Below, in pieces: positions 15,954 to 25,777 of a stretch of DNA of 34,480 nt. The stretch spans positions 1 through 34,480 of the forward strand of contig JAEOTL010000336.1 of assembly GCA_016839845.1 (NCBI GenBank). Reading direction: 5' to 3'. The stretch comes from Promethearchaeota archaeon (lineage in GTDB: Archaea > Asgardarchaeota > Lokiarchaeia > Sigynarchaeales > SOKP01). Each line of letters opens with the position of its first letter. The first letter of the stretch is position 1. The position numbers were made by a program, and so were the translations under genes. The notes under the pieces were generated by a model, which saw only the letters and a list, made by a program, of their open reading frames with translations, did not search any database and was not told the origin of the DNA.

Positions 15954-18900
15954 ATGACTAATAATAATGTTTTAATCATTGGTGCTGGTATAAGTGGAAT
16001 AGAAGCAGCGCTATCTCTTGGTGATCAAGGATATCACGTAATACTTGTGGAGCGAACATCTTCTGTTGGCGGAAGGATGGCCCAACTTGACAAAACATTT
16101 CCAACTCTAGACTGTAGCATATGTATTCTTGCCCCTAAGATGGTAGAAGTATCGCGGCATCCTAATGTTGAACTTCTTGCATATTCTGAAGTTCAGGAAG
16201 TTTCTGGTAATGTAGGGAGCTTTAAAGTGAAAGTCAAGAAGAAAGCTAAATATGTATCATGGGATGCCTGCACGGGATGTGGAGTTTGTTCAGAAAAATG
16301 CCCAATGAAAAAAATACCTTCCGAATTCGAGGAAGAGATGGGTAATAGACAAGCCATATATATACCATTTCCTCAAGCAGTCCCGAGAAAAGCAGTTATT
16401 GATGCTGAGAAATGCCTTTACCTAACCAAAAATGCATGCCAACTATGTGAAAAAGAATGTGAAGCTGGGGCGATTGACTGGGATGATAAAGATGAAATTG
16501 TAGAGTATACTGTTGCCTCTGTGATTTGTGCTACTGGATTTGATCTGCTAGATCCCAGCGTTCTTGATCGTTATCATTATGGAAAATACCCTAATGTTAT
16601 TACAGCGATGCAATACGAACGTTTGTTAAGTGCGTCTGGTCCTACTGAAGGTGAACTCCTACGACCATCGGATAAAGAACATGCTCATAATATAGCTTTT
16701 ATAAGTTGTGTTGGATCTAGGAATGAAGATCTTTGCTCCTATTGTTCAAAATTTTGTTGCATGTATCAAACAAAGGAAGGTGTAATAACTCGTGAGCATT
16801 CACCAAATTCAAATGTAACGATCTTTTTCAACGACAGTAGGATCATTGGTAAAAATCAAGAGGAATTCATTGAACGTGCTAAAGATGAATATGGTTTGGT
16901 GTACTATCGGGGGATTCCCGGAGATATCCGAGAAAATCCAGAAAATCATAATCTTTACGTCAAACATGCTAATCTTGATACAGGGGATGTTGAAACTAGT
17001 GAATTTGATTTAGTAGTCCTTGCTAATGCAGTGACACCTCGGAAAGACGCAGAGCAATTAGCTAACATTCTTGGAATCGAGCAGAATGAGTTAGGTTTTT
17101 TCAAAACTAAAGATTCTACTGAGGATCTACGCTCAACACGTGAAGGGGTATATATTACTGGTTCATGTCAATCACCCGATGATATCGCAAATTCAGTAGC
17201 GAAAGCAAGTGGAGCAGCAGCGTTAGCCGCATCCCATGCAGAACCTTTAAGTGCAGAAGAAACAAAAGTTGAATTACCTCCACTCAAACCTGTCAATCCG
17301 AAAGATGAGTCTCGTATTGGTGTATTCATTTGTCGGTGTGGTATCAACATCGCAGGATACGTAGATGTTCCCGCTTTAGTTGATTATGCAAAAACTCTTC
17401 CTAACGTGGTATTTTCCATGGAAAATAAATATAGTTGCTCACAATTGACTCAAGATATTATTAAAGAAAAGATTGAGGAATTGGATCTAAATAGAGTAGT
17501 TGTTGCTGCGTGCACCCCTCGAACACATGAACCATTATTCCAAAAGACAATTAGAGAAGCAGGATTAAATGAATACTTGTTTAATTTCGTATCTATTCGT
17601 GAATTGGATTCATGGGTTCACATGCATGATAACCCAAAAGCCACCGATAAGGCAAAAGACCTTGTTCGAATGGGAGTAGCCCGAGTTAGAGCTCAAAAAG
17701 CAGAATTTAAAATCAAGGGCAGTGTGATTCCTGAAGCTTTAATAGTAGGAGGCGGGATTGCTGGCATGAGTGCTGCGATGGAAATTGCAGAGAAGGGATT
17801 TAAAGTGCATTTAGTAGAGAAGGACGATAAATTGGGCGGGCAACTTAATTTAATATATAAAATTAATTTTGACAGAATAGACTCAAAAGAACTCTTGGAT
17901 CAAAAATTAAACGAATTTAACGAGCAAAAAAACATTACAGTATATTTGAATTCTGAAGTCGCTGATGTGAAAGGATCAATTGGGGATTTCAAAATAAAAG
18001 TTAAGAGCAACGTTGAGGGTAAAGATACTAGCCTGAATGTGGGTGTTATTATCGCTGCGACTGGTGCGTATGAATATAAGCCAGAAGGGTGGTATAATTA
18101 TGGTATAAATGAGAATGTGTTAACCCAACTCGAGTTATCTGAAAAACTAAAGAACAATGAATTAAATGACGGGGAAACTCTTGTTTTTATTCACTGTGTT
18201 GGATCACGGCAACCAGTAGATGGTAATGGGGTCACATATTGTTCATTAATTTGTTGTTCAGAATCAATTAGACATGCTTTATATGTAAAAGAAATGTATC
18301 CAAAATCCACTATTTATGTCTTATATCGAGACATCCGGGTAGGTACAGATGAAGAACAGTATTACTGGAAAGCTCGTGAGAATGTAAATTATATCCGATT
18401 TAATGAATATCCTATTGTTGATCCTACCGATAGTAAATTAAAAGTAAATGTGAAGGATATTCTCACTCAGACTGAATTATCGATCGAAGCTGATAAAGTA
18501 GTCTTGTCCACACCGTTAATCCCTAATAATACTCAAAAATTAGGGGAAATGATTAAATGTGCTCGAGACCAGAATGGATTTTTTCTGGAAGCCCACGTCA
18601 AATTAAGACCTGTTGATTTTGCAACTGACGGTATTTATTTGGCTGGTACCTGCCATGGTCCTAAAGGTATCGCGGATTCAATTTCTCAAGGACGTGGCGC
18701 AGCTACTCATGCACTAATCCCTTTAATTTCAGGTGAAGTGGAGGCTGAACCCTTAGTTTCGATAGTAGATCCGGCATTATGTATTGCTTGCCAAAAATGT
18801 GAGGAAGTTTGCAATTTTGGAGCAATTGGGGTGAATTTTGATAATGATATAAATGTTTCAGAATCGAATCCTCTGTTATGCAAGGGTTGTGGGGATTGTT

Positions 18901-19439
18901 CCGCAGCTTGTCCTGCCGGGGCAATTACAATGAGTCATTTTTCAGACGATCAACTCTACCCAATGATCCGAGAAGCTGTTCAAGGGGAATTTGTGGATGA
19001 AAGACCTAGAATTGTTGCCTTCTTATGTAATTGGTGCAGTTATGCTGGGGCTGATACATGTGGGGTGAGTCGTTTCCAATACCCAACTAATATTCGACCA
19101 ATAAGAGTTATGTGTACAGGGAGAATACCGAAAAGGTTTATATTACAAGCTTTTCTAGAGGGTGCTGACGGGGTTTTTATAGGGGGATGTCACATTGGTG
19201 ATTGTCATTACTTGGAGGGTAATTATGATATGTTACGACGTTATAATGAACTTCATGAACTTTTAGATAGAGTTGGGATCAGTTCAGAACGATATCATCT
19301 TGAATGGGTATCTGCCAGCGAAGGTAAACGATTTTCTCAGGTTGTTACTCAATTTGTTAATAAAATTAAGGATTTAGGACCATTACCCAAGACTGGTGAT
19401 AAAATTAAAAAAAAAGAAAAAGTTAAGGAGGAAGCGTAA
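15954..19439 (+). CDS. hdrA: Tandem HdrA-HdrA-MvhD fusion (heterodisulfide reductase-like flavoprotein)
   Basis: 1161 residues against about 650 for a typical HdrA. Order: (1) FAD domain with [12 protein letters not shown] (7-18) and the HdrA signature [20 protein letters not shown] followed by ILAPKM; (2) ferredoxin inserts at about 105-116 ([12 protein letters not shown]) and 154-170 (second set starting [12 protein letters not shown]); (3) from residue 455 a second HdrA N-terminal domain, [19 protein letters not shown]; (4) second FAD domain with [11 protein letters not shown] near 597; (5) a two-cluster ferredoxin from about 943 ([23 protein letters not shown]); (6) an MvhD-like domain from about 1018 ([24 protein letters not shown]). 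HdrA flavins are the site of electron bifurcation in Hdr complexes, and MvhD passes electrons in from a partner enzyme. First gene of hdrACB-metVF; GAAGGAT precedes the ATG. The first half lacks the N-terminal HdrA domain, and the second lacks the TFPTxDCSIC insert. Confidence 0.93.
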   Translation: MTNNNVLIIGAGISGIEAALSLGDQGYHVILVERTSSVGGRMAQLDKTFPTLDCSICILAPKMVEVSRHPNVELLAYSEVQEVSGNVGSFKVKVKKKAKYVSWDACTGCGVCSEKCPMKKIPSEFEEEMGNRQAIYIPFPQAVPRKAVIDAEKCLYLTKNACQLCEKECEAGAIDWDDKDEIVEYTVASVICATGFDLLDPSVLDRYHYGKYPNVITAMQYERLLSASGPTEGELLRPSDKEHAHNIAFISCVGSRNEDLCSYCSKFCCMYQTKEGVITREHSPNSNVTIFFNDSRIIGKNQEEFIERAKDEYGLVYYRGIPGDIRENPENHNLYVKHANLDTGDVETSEFDLVVLANAVTPRKDAEQLANILGIEQNELGFFKTKDSTEDLRSTREGVYITGSCQSPDDIANSVAKASGAAALAASHAEPLSAEETKVELPPLKPVNPKDESRIGVFICRCGINIAGYVDVPALVDYAKTLPNVVFSMENKYSCSQLTQDIIKEKIEELDLNRVVVAACTPRTHEPLFQKTIREAGLNEYLFNFVSIRELDSWVHMHDNPKATDKAKDLVRMGVARVRAQKAEFKIKGSVIPEALIVGGGIAGMSAAMEIAEKGFKVHLVEKDDKLGGQLNLIYKINFDRIDSKELLDQKLNEFNEQKNITVYLNSEVADVKGSIGDFKIKVKSNVEGKDTSLNVGVIIAATGAYEYKPEGWYNYGINENVLTQLELSEKLKNNELNDGETLVFIHCVGSRQPVDGNGVTYCSLICCSESIRHALYVKEMYPKSTIYVLYRDIRVGTDEEQYYWKARENVNYIRFNEYPIVDPTDSKLKVNVKDILTQTELSIEADKVVLSTPLIPNNTQKLGEMIKCARDQNGFFLEAHVKLRPVDFATDGIYLAGTCHGPKGIADSISQGRGAATHALIPLISGEVEAEPLVSIVDPALCIACQKCEEVCNFGAIGVNFDNDINVSESNPLLCKGCGDCSAACPAGAITMSHFSDDQLYPMIREAVQGEFVDERPRIVAFLCNWCSYAGADTCGVSRFQYPTNIRPIRVMCTGRIPKRFILQAFLEGADGVFIGGCHIGDCHYLEGNYDMLRRYNELHELLDRVGISSERYHLEWVSASEGKRFSQVVTQFVNKIKDLGPLPKTGDKIKKKEKVKEEA

Positions 19440-19441
19440 TC

Positions 19442-19975
19442 ATGACAGAGATGCTCAAGAAAGACGCAAATAAATTAGATCATGAGTTCCGGTATGAAAT
19501 AAGTGCAAAAGTGGGTGCAAAATCACTTTTAAAATGCATTCAGTGCGGTGTATGCAGCTCAGGTTGTACTGTTACAGAATATGTAGATATGCAACCTCAT
19601 AGAGTAGTAGCTTCTTGCCTTTTAGGTCTAAAAGATGAAGTGTTATCAAGTCAAGCAATCTGGACATGTTCACTTTGCCATCGGTGTACTGAACGATGTC
19701 CCAAGAATGTTGATTATTCATTTATTCTTGCCCTCTTACGAAATATGTCAGTAAAAGAAGGAAGAATACCGAAGGAATACTCCGGAACTGTAGTTACAAT
19801 TTACAACAATGGATTTGTAATTCCTTATACGGGTGGACTAAAAGATAATATAGATAGAAGGAGAAATAGAATGGGTTTACCGGATATTAAAGGTCCAAAT
19901 CTTGATGAAATTAGGTTCATAATTGAAGAAACGGGATTAGGTGATCTCGCTAAAATGGAGGAGGATGAGAAATGA
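19442..19975 (+). CDS. hdrC: Heterodisulfide reductase-like subunit C
   Basis: 177 residues, soluble HdrC type with two 4Fe-4S clusters: KCIQCGVCSSGC (C32, C35, C38, C42 with family-like GxCSxGC) and TCSLCHRCTERCP (C76, C79, C82, C86). It transfers electrons between HdrA and HdrB. The ATG lies 2 nt after the hdrA stop with GGAGGA overlapping the end of hdrA. Its own end overlaps hdrB by 4 nt (ATGA), so the three are translationally coupled. No membrane segment. Confidence 0.94.
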   Translation: MTEMLKKDANKLDHEFRYEISAKVGAKSLLKCIQCGVCSSGCTVTEYVDMQPHRVVASCLLGLKDEVLSSQAIWTCSLCHRCTERCPKNVDYSFILALLRNMSVKEGRIPKEYSGTVVTIYNNGFVIPYTGGLKDNIDRRRNRMGLPDIKGPNLDEIRFIIEETGLGDLAKMEEDEK

Positions 19976-20856
19976 AGGAACTTGCATTATATTTAGGATG
20001 TACAATACCATTAAAACTACCTCATTTAGAAAAAGCCTTCAGAGATGTAGCAAGTATTTTGGATTTAAAGTTAAAAGAAATGGAAGGAGTAAGTTGCTGT
20101 CCTGAACCAGTGTCTCTACAATCATTAAATATCGATACGTGGGTTACCCTAGGAGCAAGAAACTTGGCTATTGCAGAAAAAATGGGGTTAGACGTACTTA
20201 CGATTTGCTCTGGTTGCTATGAAACATTGAAAACGGTAAGTGTATTATTGGAAGAAGATGAGGAATATTTAAAAAAAATAGATGGAATTCTTAAAAAAAT
20301 TAATTATAATTATACTGGTAAAACTAAGGTATACCATTTTGTTGAGTTGTTTAGCCAACCAGAATGGTTAGAAAAAATTGAAAAAATAATGGTGAAGCCA
20401 TTGGATGATTTAAATCTCGCTGTTCATTATGGATGTCATTTAATACGACCCAGTAAAATAATGCAATTTGATCATCCTGAACGTCCAGAAAAAATAGATT
20501 TAATTCTTAAGACACTCGGAGCGAAGACAGTTGAATTTGCAAGCAAGCTCGAATGTTGTGGTTTTTGTGCACGATTACAAGAAGAAATTGGAGAAAAACT
20601 TGTTGAAGATAAGATGACAGAATTATGTGAACTCGAAGAAGAAGTGGATGCATTAATTGCTGTATGCCCCGCATGCACAACACAATACGATAGAAAAGAA
20701 AGAATGATAGCTCGAAAAACAGGAAAGGAGTTAGATATTCCGGTTTTATATTTAGCTGAGATTATGGCAATTGCATTGGGAGTTGATCTTCAGGATCTTA
20801 GTTTGACTAGTAGAAGTGTTAGACCAAAGAAGTTAATTGATAAATTAACAACCTAA
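19972..20856 (+). CDS. hdrB: Heterodisulfide reductase-like subunit B
   Basis: 294 residues with two CCG domains, the hallmark of HdrB. First set: C10, C42-C43, C79 and C82 (YLGCTIP; SCCPEP; ICSGC). Second: C155, C195-C196, C232 and C235 (HYGCHLI; ECCGFC; VCPACTT). In methanogen HdrB these bind two noncubane clusters that reduce the CoM-S-S-CoB disulfide. In the context of metVF here the acceptor may instead be methylene-tetrahydrofolate via MetVF, or an unknown disulfide; that is inference. The ATG overlaps the hdrC stop, with GGAGGATGAG just upstream. Confidence 0.94.
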   Translation: MKELALYLGCTIPLKLPHLEKAFRDVASILDLKLKEMEGVSCCPEPVSLQSLNIDTWVTLGARNLAIAEKMGLDVLTICSGCYETLKTVSVLLEEDEEYLKKIDGILKKINYNYTGKTKVYHFVELFSQPEWLEKIEKIMVKPLDDLNLAVHYGCHLIRPSKIMQFDHPERPEKIDLILKTLGAKTVEFASKLECCGFCARLQEEIGEKLVEDKMTELCELEEEVDALIAVCPACTTQYDRKERMIARKTGKELDIPVLYLAEIMAIALGVDLQDLSLTSRSVRPKKLIDKLTT

Positions 20857-20930
20857 AAAGTGTATTTTTTTCAATCACAAATTATGTTAAAAAAATAGAT
20901 AAAGAAAAAGAAAAGAAGGAGTTTAGATAT

Positions 20931-21626
20931 ATGATTATTACACAACTAAAGGATATAAATGAAATATACGATCTGATAAAGCCATATAACAAGGTTCTGA
21001 TTGCTGGTTGTGATGGTTGTTGTCAACCTCCACGATCTCTTAATGAAGCGAAGGTGCTTGGACAACTTTTAGAATTAAAGGGAAGAACAGAAGGTAAAGA
21101 ATTACAATGGAAAGCAATCACCGTTCTTCGACAATGTGACGATAGAATTGTTGCTACAACATGCGGTCCCTACGTAGACGAATTTGAAGCTATTTTAACT
21201 TTGGCATGTGGTCTTGGCGTTGTAATGATGAACAAAGTACTCCCCAAAATCCTAACCTATCCTGCACAAAATAGCATGTTTGGGGGCTCCCAAAACACAG
21301 GGGAAAACAATTTTATTGAATATTGTGAAACCTGTGGAGATTGCATAATTGGTGAGACTGGGGGGGTATGCCCTCGAGCGGGATGCGCCAAACATCTGAG
21401 CAATGGACCCTGTGGGGGAATGGTTGAGGGCATGTGTGAAGTTGGTGGTTATACTATTCCTTGTGCATGGGTTCGAATATGGGCTCGCCTTAAGGAATTT
21501 AATCGACTAGATCTCTTTAAAAAGTACAGAGGTCCAAGAGATTTTCGAACATCTACAAGCCCCGGATATTTGACAATTTATAAAGATTATACTAACATCG
21601 AAGAAGAGGAGGAGGGGAAGAAATAA
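20931..21626 (+). CDS. metV: MetV-like zinc/iron-sulfur partner of methylene-THF reductase
   Basis: 231 residues. It matches the methylene-tetrahydrofolate reductase C-terminal family (MetV) by its cysteine pattern: AGCDGCCQPPRSLNEA near 25-40, then CETCGDC (132-138), GGVCPRAGCAKHLSNGPCGG (144-163). In acetogens MetV binds MetF and connects it to other redox subunits. AAGGAG is well placed before the ATG. It is 74 bp downstream of hdrB and its stop directly abuts metF. The spacer has a T run but no clear promoter, so one operon with hdrACB is likely. Confidence 0.9.
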   Translation: MIITQLKDINEIYDLIKPYNKVLIAGCDGCCQPPRSLNEAKVLGQLLELKGRTEGKELQWKAITVLRQCDDRIVATTCGPYVDEFEAILTLACGLGVVMMNKVLPKILTYPAQNSMFGGSQNTGENNFIEYCETCGDCIIGETGGVCPRAGCAKHLSNGPCGGMVEGMCEVGGYTIPCAWVRIWARLKEFNRLDLFKKYRGPRDFRTSTSPGYLTIYKDYTNIEEEEEGKK

Positions 21627-22580
21627 ATGCCAAAAAGACCAGCATATAGTAATTTAATGAAAGCAGTCCAAGAAGGTCATTTCGTGTTTACGGGAGAGCT
21701 TGAACCAAAAAAGATTTTAGATCTTGAAGAAATCATCCATTCTGCCAAGGAAATGAAAAATACTGGAAGAATCGTTGCAGCTAACGTTACTGATGGCCCA
21801 CAAGGCGATGCTTACATGTCATCCATGGTACCAAGTTATTTAGTTCAAGAAAAAGCTAACATTGAAGCAGTGTGGCAAGTTACGGTTAGGGATCGAAATA
21901 GAGTTGCACTTTTTGGTGATGTCATAGCTGGTGCTATTTTAGGCCTGAAAAATATACTTACTCTTACAGGAGATCACACAGCACTAGGAGATCACAAAAA
22001 AGGTCGTGCGGTGTACGATATTGATAGCACTCAATTTGCAGAAATGCTTTCCATGATGATTGATGATGGCACGGATTACGAGGGTAATGAAATTGAAGGC
22101 GGAAAAATCGAAATGAATTTTGGATGCGTTGCTAACCCAAATAGCGACCCTCGTGAACCTGAAATTCTCAAGGTGGGCCGTAAAGTGGAACGTGGTATAG
22201 ATTTTATCCAAACCCAAACTGCTTTTGATGTTGATCAGGCAAAAGAATTTCTTAAAGAGTTAGAACAATTCAATGTTCCGGTGTTACTGGGAGTCTTTCC
22301 ACTGAAATCACATGGTATAGCATGGTACTTTGACAACTTTATACCTGGAGTTTCCGTTCCCAAAGATCTTCTAAAAGCTTTAAAAACTGCGGAAAAGGAA
22401 AATAAGGGAAATAAGCCAGGTAAATATGCTGCTATTGATAAAATCAATATTGAATTCTTTAAACCATTTATCGCTGAAATTAAAAAAACCACTAAAGCCG
22501 CGGGGATACATTGTATGGCAGTAGAATATGAACGGTTATTCGCACCCTTACTGGGAGATTATCCAGAATATGTTAAGTAA
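21627..22580 (+). CDS. metF: Methylenetetrahydrofolate reductase
   Basis: 317 residues, a flavoprotein TIM barrel that reduces methylene- to methyl-tetrahydrofolate (or the reverse). Family landmarks are FVFTGELEPKK (catalytic Glu region) near residue 20, NVTDGPQG, LTLTGDH (residues about 113-119), FGCVANPN, and QTQTAFDVDQAKEFL. There is no C-terminal SAM-regulatory domain, as in prokaryotic forms. The ATG immediately follows the metV stop, with GGAGGGG inside the end of metV. With MetV and HdrACB it implies a bifurcating or confurcating reductase rather than a simple NAD(P)H enzyme. Confidence 0.94.
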   Translation: MPKRPAYSNLMKAVQEGHFVFTGELEPKKILDLEEIIHSAKEMKNTGRIVAANVTDGPQGDAYMSSMVPSYLVQEKANIEAVWQVTVRDRNRVALFGDVIAGAILGLKNILTLTGDHTALGDHKKGRAVYDIDSTQFAEMLSMMIDDGTDYEGNEIEGGKIEMNFGCVANPNSDPREPEILKVGRKVERGIDFIQTQTAFDVDQAKEFLKELEQFNVPVLLGVFPLKSHGIAWYFDNFIPGVSVPKDLLKALKTAEKENKGNKPGKYAAIDKINIEFFKPFIAEIKKTTKAAGIHCMAVEYERLFAPLLGDYPEYVK

Positions 22581-22594
22581 ATAAACGAATTATT

Positions 22595-22619
22595 AATTTT
22601 TTTATTAAATTTAATATTT
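22595..22619 (+). terminator. T-rich terminator after metF
   Basis: Two runs of seven Ts (22597-22603 and near 22616-22622) separated by an AT stretch follow the metF stop, suggesting the end of the hdr-met transcript. The second run merges with a TATA-like TTTATATC that could start the next gene. Confidence 0.4.
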
Positions 22620-22655
22620 TTTTATATCTTTAAATAATGAGAATTGAGGAAGAAA

Positions 22656-23123
22656 ATGAAGAATCTTGATGAAAATGATAAAAGAATTCTTGAAATGCTC
22701 TTTGAAGATTCGAGGAGAACATATAAAGAAATAGCTGATGATCCGAATGTAAATTTGACTGAATCAAGCGTAAGAAAAAGAGTAAAAAAACTGCAAGAAG
22801 GTGGGATTATTGAGAAATTCACGATTAAAGTTTGTCGTGAGGATGAGAGATGCATTTACGCTTTCCTTACACTAATACCGAAAAATGAATCAGAAATAAA
22901 AGATCTTTTGAGAGAAACCGTAGTTCTTCCGCAATGCGAAGAAGTTTTCAAACTTGATGGGAGATGTGGAATATTAATAAAAGTTAATGTCCCTGATACA
23001 AATGAATTAGATGCGATATTAGAGATGTTCCGCTCTCGAACTGACATTGAAAGCGTTGAGAGAGTTTGTATTGTTTTAAAACCTATAAAGACAACAGATC
23101 ATTCAGAAATCCGTATTTCGTGA
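22656..23123 (+). CDS. Lrp/AsnC family regulator next to the hdr-met operon
   Basis: 155 residues. Winged HTH: LDENDKRILEMLFEDSRRTY, then NLTESSVRKRVKKLQEGGII. The ligand-binding domain follows from about residue 70 (CIYAFLTLIPKNESEIKDLL), with an unusually Cys-rich core for the family (VLPQCEEVFKLDGRCGILIK). The ATG at 22656 is preferred over TTG at 22644 because GAGG lies about 6 nt upstream. It is placed 75 bp after metF on the same strand, so it is a plausible local regulator of the C1 operon. That is a guess from position only. Confidence 0.9.
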   Translation: MKNLDENDKRILEMLFEDSRRTYKEIADDPNVNLTESSVRKRVKKLQEGGIIEKFTIKVCREDERCIYAFLTLIPKNESEIKDLLRETVVLPQCEEVFKLDGRCGILIKVNVPDTNELDAILEMFRSRTDIESVERVCIVLKPIKTTDHSEIRIS

Positions 23124-23257
23124 TTTTAAAACTTATCTATTAATGAACTTGTCGGTATTTAGTACAAAGAGCGATCAGAGGCCCCTATTTTTAATCATAC
23201 ATATTTGTTTTTAAAATTATTCGTTGGTTTTAAAAAGTTATTGTTAAAACATCTTTT

Positions 23258-24103
23258 ATGATTTCAATCCAAAAAAAGAAATTTTATCTAGCGACATTAT
23301 TATCCAGTGTTATTTTAGGGATTGTTCTAATAACGTTACTGTATTCTTTTAGCTGGGCTATTATTATCGACTCCTATACCGAATATAATGGAGCTTTGGG
23401 TGTTGTCTTGGTTATTACGAGTAGAATTGGAATTGTAACAGGGATGACTGTTTATACTTTCATCCAATGGTTTAAACAAGAAGAGCAATACTTTTCTGAT
23501 TTACCTTTCCTCTTTGGGTTGTTTTTCTTACTCCTTGTTTTTGGTAAGGCTCTAGATATGTATAATGCGTTCATTTTCTTCCAAGTGGGTGAAATAATGG
23601 TTTTAATCATTACTAAATTACGATTCATTATCATGATTTTAGATTTTTTACCAATGATTTACCTTAGTATTGGGATGATACTGTTTTCCCTTTCTCTCAA
23701 AGAGAAAAATCGATCCCTTCGGGATGAAAAACGGCTTAACGCTGTTAGAGTAAGAATCATTATCCTCATAATCATCAGCGAATTAACGGCTATTTTAATT
23801 ATCAACAGCATATCAATAATAAGTATCTTATATCCTATTGTCGTAATACCCTCGTTAATAACAATCGTGTGGCTTTTTAATTTTGCATATCGAAATAAAC
23901 GACTTTCTCAGGTAAATGCATCCATTTTATGGATTGGATTTACTGCATATCTAGTATCTCAGATTGTAAGACCATTAGTACAATTTATAATAGGTGAATC
24001 TGCTTTATTCTTGATTATTGCTGAAACACTAGATTTGAGTATTTTTGTTGTAATCTTTATAGGATTCTACAAACGTGCAAACTATTCTGTAGTAGAAACC
24101 TAA
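23258..24103 (+). CDS. Multi-pass membrane protein, unknown
   Basis: 281 residues with about eight hydrophobic segments (for example ATLLSSVILGIVLITLLYSF, FLFGLFFLLLVFGKAL, IIILIIISELTAILIINS, IVWLFNFAYR, and the C-terminal SIFVVIFIGFY). The loops are short; the longest cytosolic one is basic (SLKEKNRSLRDEKRLNAVR). I see no transporter, kinase or enzyme motif. It resembles the sensor-like membrane proteins common in Asgard genomes only in general shape. It is flanked by non-coding gaps of 134 and 73 bp, so it is probably its own unit. Confidence 0.75.
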   Translation: MISIQKKKFYLATLLSSVILGIVLITLLYSFSWAIIIDSYTEYNGALGVVLVITSRIGIVTGMTVYTFIQWFKQEEQYFSDLPFLFGLFFLLLVFGKALDMYNAFIFFQVGEIMVLIITKLRFIIMILDFLPMIYLSIGMILFSLSLKEKNRSLRDEKRLNAVRVRIIILIIISELTAILIINSISIISILYPIVVIPSLITIVWLFNFAYRNKRLSQVNASILWIGFTAYLVSQIVRPLVQFIIGESALFLIIAETLDLSIFVVIFIGFYKRANYSVVET

Positions 24104-24176
24104 ACATTTAATCTTTCTTTTTTATAGGGGAATAGTATCCCTAATTACGCGTCTAGGTAAGTTGTTTAAAAAAAAT

Positions 24177-24431
24177 TTATGAATCGTTATCCAAGTCTTC
24201 CAAATCTTTCATAATAGAATCGAAAAAATCCTTACTCCTCTTAGGATCTTTTAATTCATCAAAAGCGTCAAAGACATGCTCCATTTCTTGACGAGCTATG
24301 ATTAACTCATCAGCTATGTTCCCAATATCTTCTTTATTAAAATCAAGCAAGCATTTGGGACAATTTATAAACTTGTCAAATTCAAGAATATCTGAGGACT
24401 TACAGCGAGGACAATGTAATTTGGGTTCCAT
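24177..24431 (-). CDS. 84-residue zinc-ribbon protein, copy A
   Basis: The N-terminus carries a zinc ribbon, HCPRCKSSDILEFDKFINCPKC (two CxxC knuckles, 7-10 and 24-27). A helical acidic C-terminus ends KDPKRSKDFFDSIMKDLEDLD. It is the same length as, and over half identical to, the protein at 30126-30380, so the pair are paralogues. The ribbon resembles TFIIB-type or rubredoxin-like zinc knuckles, but the rest is not a known factor. Its promoter probably lies at 24471-24495 (TTTTTATACT and GTTTAAATATC on the minus strand). Function unknown. Confidence 0.75.
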   Translation of the reverse strand: MEPKLHCPRCKSSDILEFDKFINCPKCLLDFNKEDIGNIADELIIARQEMEHVFDAFDELKDPKRSKDFFDSIMKDLEDLDNDS

Positions 24432-24487
24432 AGTTCAAGAGAGAAAAAACACGGTTCTTCTAAATTACTAGTATAAAAATAAGATAT

Positions 24488-25744
24488 TTAAACGTGTAGG
24501 CTGAAGTTACCGCTTTTTATCTTATTATTCAAGAGTAGATCTATTTCTGAGAGTTGAGCAAGCAAAAATCGTACATAAGCGGAATTTTCGTCATTTAAGA
24601 TGAATGATTTCTGGTAGTGGTCAAGAAGTTTTTCAACCTTATCGAGATTAACCTGTAATTCTACCTTAAATGTATTCCATTCTGTCTGTGCAGAGTGCAC
24701 TTTTCTTGATGTTTCTTCAAAGGGTTGTATTTTCGAACTTTCTCCAATAACACTGGAATATACAGGAACATCCCCCTGAATTGAGATTTTTCCTACAATT
24801 GATTGAAAATCTTCTGTATCAGATTCATTAAGCGGATATCCTGAAATGTTCATGAGAACCCATTCCTTAATAAAATCTCGTGGAATTCCTTGTTTCCAGT
24901 GATGGTTTCTCAGGTAATTATACAATAGTTTAGGATTGAACAGTTCCTCTAGTTCCAGGTGAGAAGGATTGACTTTTTCACTCCGATATTTATGCAATAA
25001 TAGGACAAACTCTTTTCCTAACGCATTATTAGTAGTTATGAGAATCTCATACTCATTAGAGAAATCCTTGGAATGCTTTCCTTTTGTTTCAGCGATATTA
25101 ATTGACATTCTGTGCAACTCACTTGCAGAAGGGACATTGATCCCATAATAATTGCTAGTAAAGTCTAAAATTCTCTGCCAATGCTTCCTGTCAAATTCTT
25201 TCAGTAAATTAGGAAGATTGGAAAATGTGTTGCTTTGGTTAATCTCTGTAAAAATCCGAGATGCAATACTTTTTATCTTCTGAATTGTATCTTGTAATAT
25301 TGTCCTATTTTGAGAGCTTGAAATGAGGAACTTTTCAAAATCTAAATTAGTTTTGTTAATGGGGAAATTGAGAAATTGACTGTTTTTCTTGTTAAAAAAA
25401 AAAAAATCACTCCCGTCAACAAATTCCGAGATGTCTTCATTGGTATTTAATATACAATGAACATCCTTAACAGTAAGAATTTCCTTGACTTTCTCTTTCG
25501 TTAAATTGTATATGAAATAAAGGGTAGGAGACTGAGAATAGGAATTAGTAGATTCAAACTCAAGTATATTCTTTAAATCATGCAATGCGGTGGATTCCAA
25601 TTCAATAGGTGTAAATCCGGGAGTAAAAATTTCTAATACATGAAGATGTTTTAAATCCACATATGGAAAAATAGCTAAGTTTTTCTGTTGAAAAAATAAA
25701 ATATTTAAAAATTGTGGGGTAATAAAATCTTCTCCTGTATCCAT
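24488..25744 (-). CDS. Unknown 418-residue protein in the RPA-roadblock-MglA cluster
   Basis: No family recognised. No membrane segment, signal or catalytic motif is obvious. The N-terminal half reads like a mixed alpha/beta domain (LAIFPYVDLKHLHVLEIFTP, SPTLYFIYNLTKEKVKEILTV). The middle is helical, and the end has long amphipathic helices (VELQVNLDKVEKLLDHYQKSF). It is last in a minus-strand series with roadblock and MglA-like genes and 30-nt spacers. An AGGTGG lies 4 nt before the second ATG (25742-25744), which I prefer to the abutting first ATG. By position it is a candidate effector, GAP or partner of the GTPase. Confidence 0.7.
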   Translation of the reverse strand: MDTGEDFITPQFLNILFFQQKNLAIFPYVDLKHLHVLEIFTPGFTPIELESTALHDLKNILEFESTNSYSQSPTLYFIYNLTKEKVKEILTVKDVHCILNTNEDISEFVDGSDFFFFNKKNSQFLNFPINKTNLDFEKFLISSSQNRTILQDTIQKIKSIASRIFTEINQSNTFSNLPNLLKEFDRKHWQRILDFTSNYYGINVPSASELHRMSINIAETKGKHSKDFSNEYEILITTNNALGKEFVLLLHKYRSEKVNPSHLELEELFNPKLLYNYLRNHHWKQGIPRDFIKEWVLMNISGYPLNESDTEDFQSIVGKISIQGDVPVYSSVIGESSKIQPFEETSRKVHSAQTEWNTFKVELQVNLDKVEKLLDHYQKSFILNDENSAYVRFLLAQLSEIDLLLNNKIKSGNFSLHV

Positions 25745-25777
25745 CATCCCACCTGCGTATTTAATTAACTTTTTTTC

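Noticed and set aside
15954..19439. Two separate hdrA genes joined by a sequencing error
   Set aside because: The frame is continuous through the linker (residues about 430-455) with no stop, no internal ribosome binding site, and the two halves are complementary rather than complete copies.
22235..22492. Minus-strand frame opposite metF
   Set aside because: Antisense shadow; no ribosome binding site or promoter.
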